From Bugula neritina (lineage: Eukaryota; Bryozoa; Gymnolaemata; Cheilostomatida; Bugulidae): a stretch of DNA of 64,000 bases. The stretch lies in assembly GCA_964035545.1 (NCBI GenBank), contig OZ037770.1:10008973-10072972 (forward strand). Reading direction: 5' to 3'. Within the stretch, counting starts at the first letter, position 1, and each line of letters starts with the position of its first letter. The translations under genes were made by a program, and so were the position numbers. Shown here in pieces: positions 62,919 to 64,000 of the stretch. Under the pieces are notes generated by a model that saw nothing but the letters and a program-made list of their open reading frames with translations, was not told the DNA's origin and did no database searches.

Positions 62919-64000
62919 CTGAAACAAACAGCTATGTGTAGACGACTGTATTGAGTATAATGTCTGTGGCTGTATTCAATAGATTTTTTAGTTAATTTTG
63001 ACAGAAATATATATTGAGATGATGTGGTATAAGAAATTGAGCCTTCACTGACAAGATGAGCATAAATCATCCCAAAACTAAAGATTTCACTTGGCTTTAT
63101 TACACACCTTATCCCATGCAGCATAAGTTGTAGATAAACTTAGTTGCTAATAAATGTTTTACCTTTTTATATATCGCATTGTGTCAATCAGTCACTGTCA
63201 TAGTAACTCACAGCTGCACAACTAAAGCATGTCAAAACTCTGCAAATACACAATGCAGGCAACATGTTAGAAAGTAAGATTAAATGTGAAAATTAGTGAT
63301 TTACGCTTTGATATAAAATCAAATTACCAGAAAAAACCTTTCAAATTCCATATTGAAAAACATTGCCCACTTATAGCAATTAAATGACTCAGAAATTACA
63401 TTAAAACTCATTTGAAGCCACAAGTTGTATCAATACAACACTGAGTAAGTAAGTTTTATTATATGTTTATATTGCAAACACTTTAACTTATTGAACACAA
63501 CAAGGCTTGTTGAGCAGAAAAAAAATTGAAAAGAAAAAGTGAAGAATTTCATTACAGCAGTATTAATATCAGTAACCGATAGTAGTAGGCTATGTGTATA
63601 AAATCGACTTATAGCGATTTTAATTTTATGATCCAAGTCTGACTATCATTATGATTATGACTTATGAGTAAAAGTACTAGTAAATTTTTAATTACTAAGT
63701 AAGAGGAAAACAAATACCAACATCAAAATTAAAATACCAATGTGAAAATAAACAGCATACTCATATTTATAATAGCAATACTGATATTCATACTGATAGT
63801 GAGGCACATAGTGACACTCACTCTCACTGTAGCTGTAGGATTACTATTAGGACACTCATACAGTCATACTGGTAAACCTGAAGTTAAAGTAAAACTAAAA
63901 GTTTAAAAAATTAGCACAGCATTACATTTTGAATTTGATTTACTATTACGTATTAGTATTACTATTAGTATTAGTATTACATTTACTATTAGTATTACTA
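62919..64000. other. OPA1 intron 1 or 5' flank; nothing else recognised
   Basis: The acceptor at 62919-62921 shows that at least one exon lies further right. I could not place a first coding exon in this kilobase. The last 350 bp become ACT/AGT-type low-complexity DNA (ATTAGTATTACTATTAGT). Confidence 0.5.

Noticed and set aside
62609-63124. 171-residue reading as a complete OPA1 N-terminus starting at 63124
   Set aside because: The part upstream of 62918 is intron: a clear TTTGTTTCAG acceptor ends at 62919 and homology begins only after it.

Overview
This is a eukaryotic, AT-rich, intron-dense stretch. Genes are split into short exons (27-532 nt) with canonical GT..AG borders and introns of about 0.1-4 kb, and there are many micro- and minisatellites, a tRNA-derived SINE, foldback elements and a LINE endonuclease fragment of the RTE / craniofacial-development-protein-2-like type. 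Gene content (FHL-type LIM protein, lebercilin, SH3BGR-like protein, OPA1) is that of a bilaterian animal. A marine invertebrate, perhaps a lophotrochozoan such as a mollusc, is my inference, not something the sequence proves.

Layout, left to right. (1) 652-3744, minus: 5' part of an unassigned gene joining a ubiquitin-like N-terminus, several membrane segments and armadillo-like helices; it runs off the left edge. A target-site-flanked LINE fragment (3786-4771) sits just upstream of its first coding exon. (2) 5.6-6.5 kb: ACT/AGT low-complexity DNA. (3) 7029 to about 14234, plus: an unassigned gene of about 11 exons; two further exon-like blocks lie at 17023 and 20927. (4) 23067-29046, plus: a complete four-and-a-half-LIM (FHL) gene of five coding exons. 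(5) 30352-42800, minus: a complete lebercilin (LCA5 family) gene of 16 coding exons, 872 codons. (6) 44055 to about 47.2 kb, plus: an SH3BGR-like gene, head-to-head with lebercilin. (7) 49860-62918, minus: OPA1, the inner-mitochondrial-membrane dynamin-like GTPase, 22 coding exons, complete except for the short first coding exon.

Reading frame was followed across every splice junction: phases agree throughout the FHL, lebercilin and OPA1 models, and through the two unassigned genes up to the uncertain 3' end of the second. The genes do not form one pathway. The most interesting unit is lebercilin plus SH3BGR-like: divergent, about 1.25 kb between start codons, with a perfect RFX X-box consensus between them. 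The same neighbour pair exists twice in vertebrates (LCA5/SH3BGRL2 and LCA5L/SH3BGR), so this looks like an ancient shared-promoter gene pair. Other points of note are a 30-bp minisatellite that copies an OPA1 splice acceptor several times, a phase-symmetric 60-nt OPA1 cassette exon in the region where vertebrate OPA1 is alternatively spliced, and a two-copy foldback element with one copy in lebercilin and one in OPA1.
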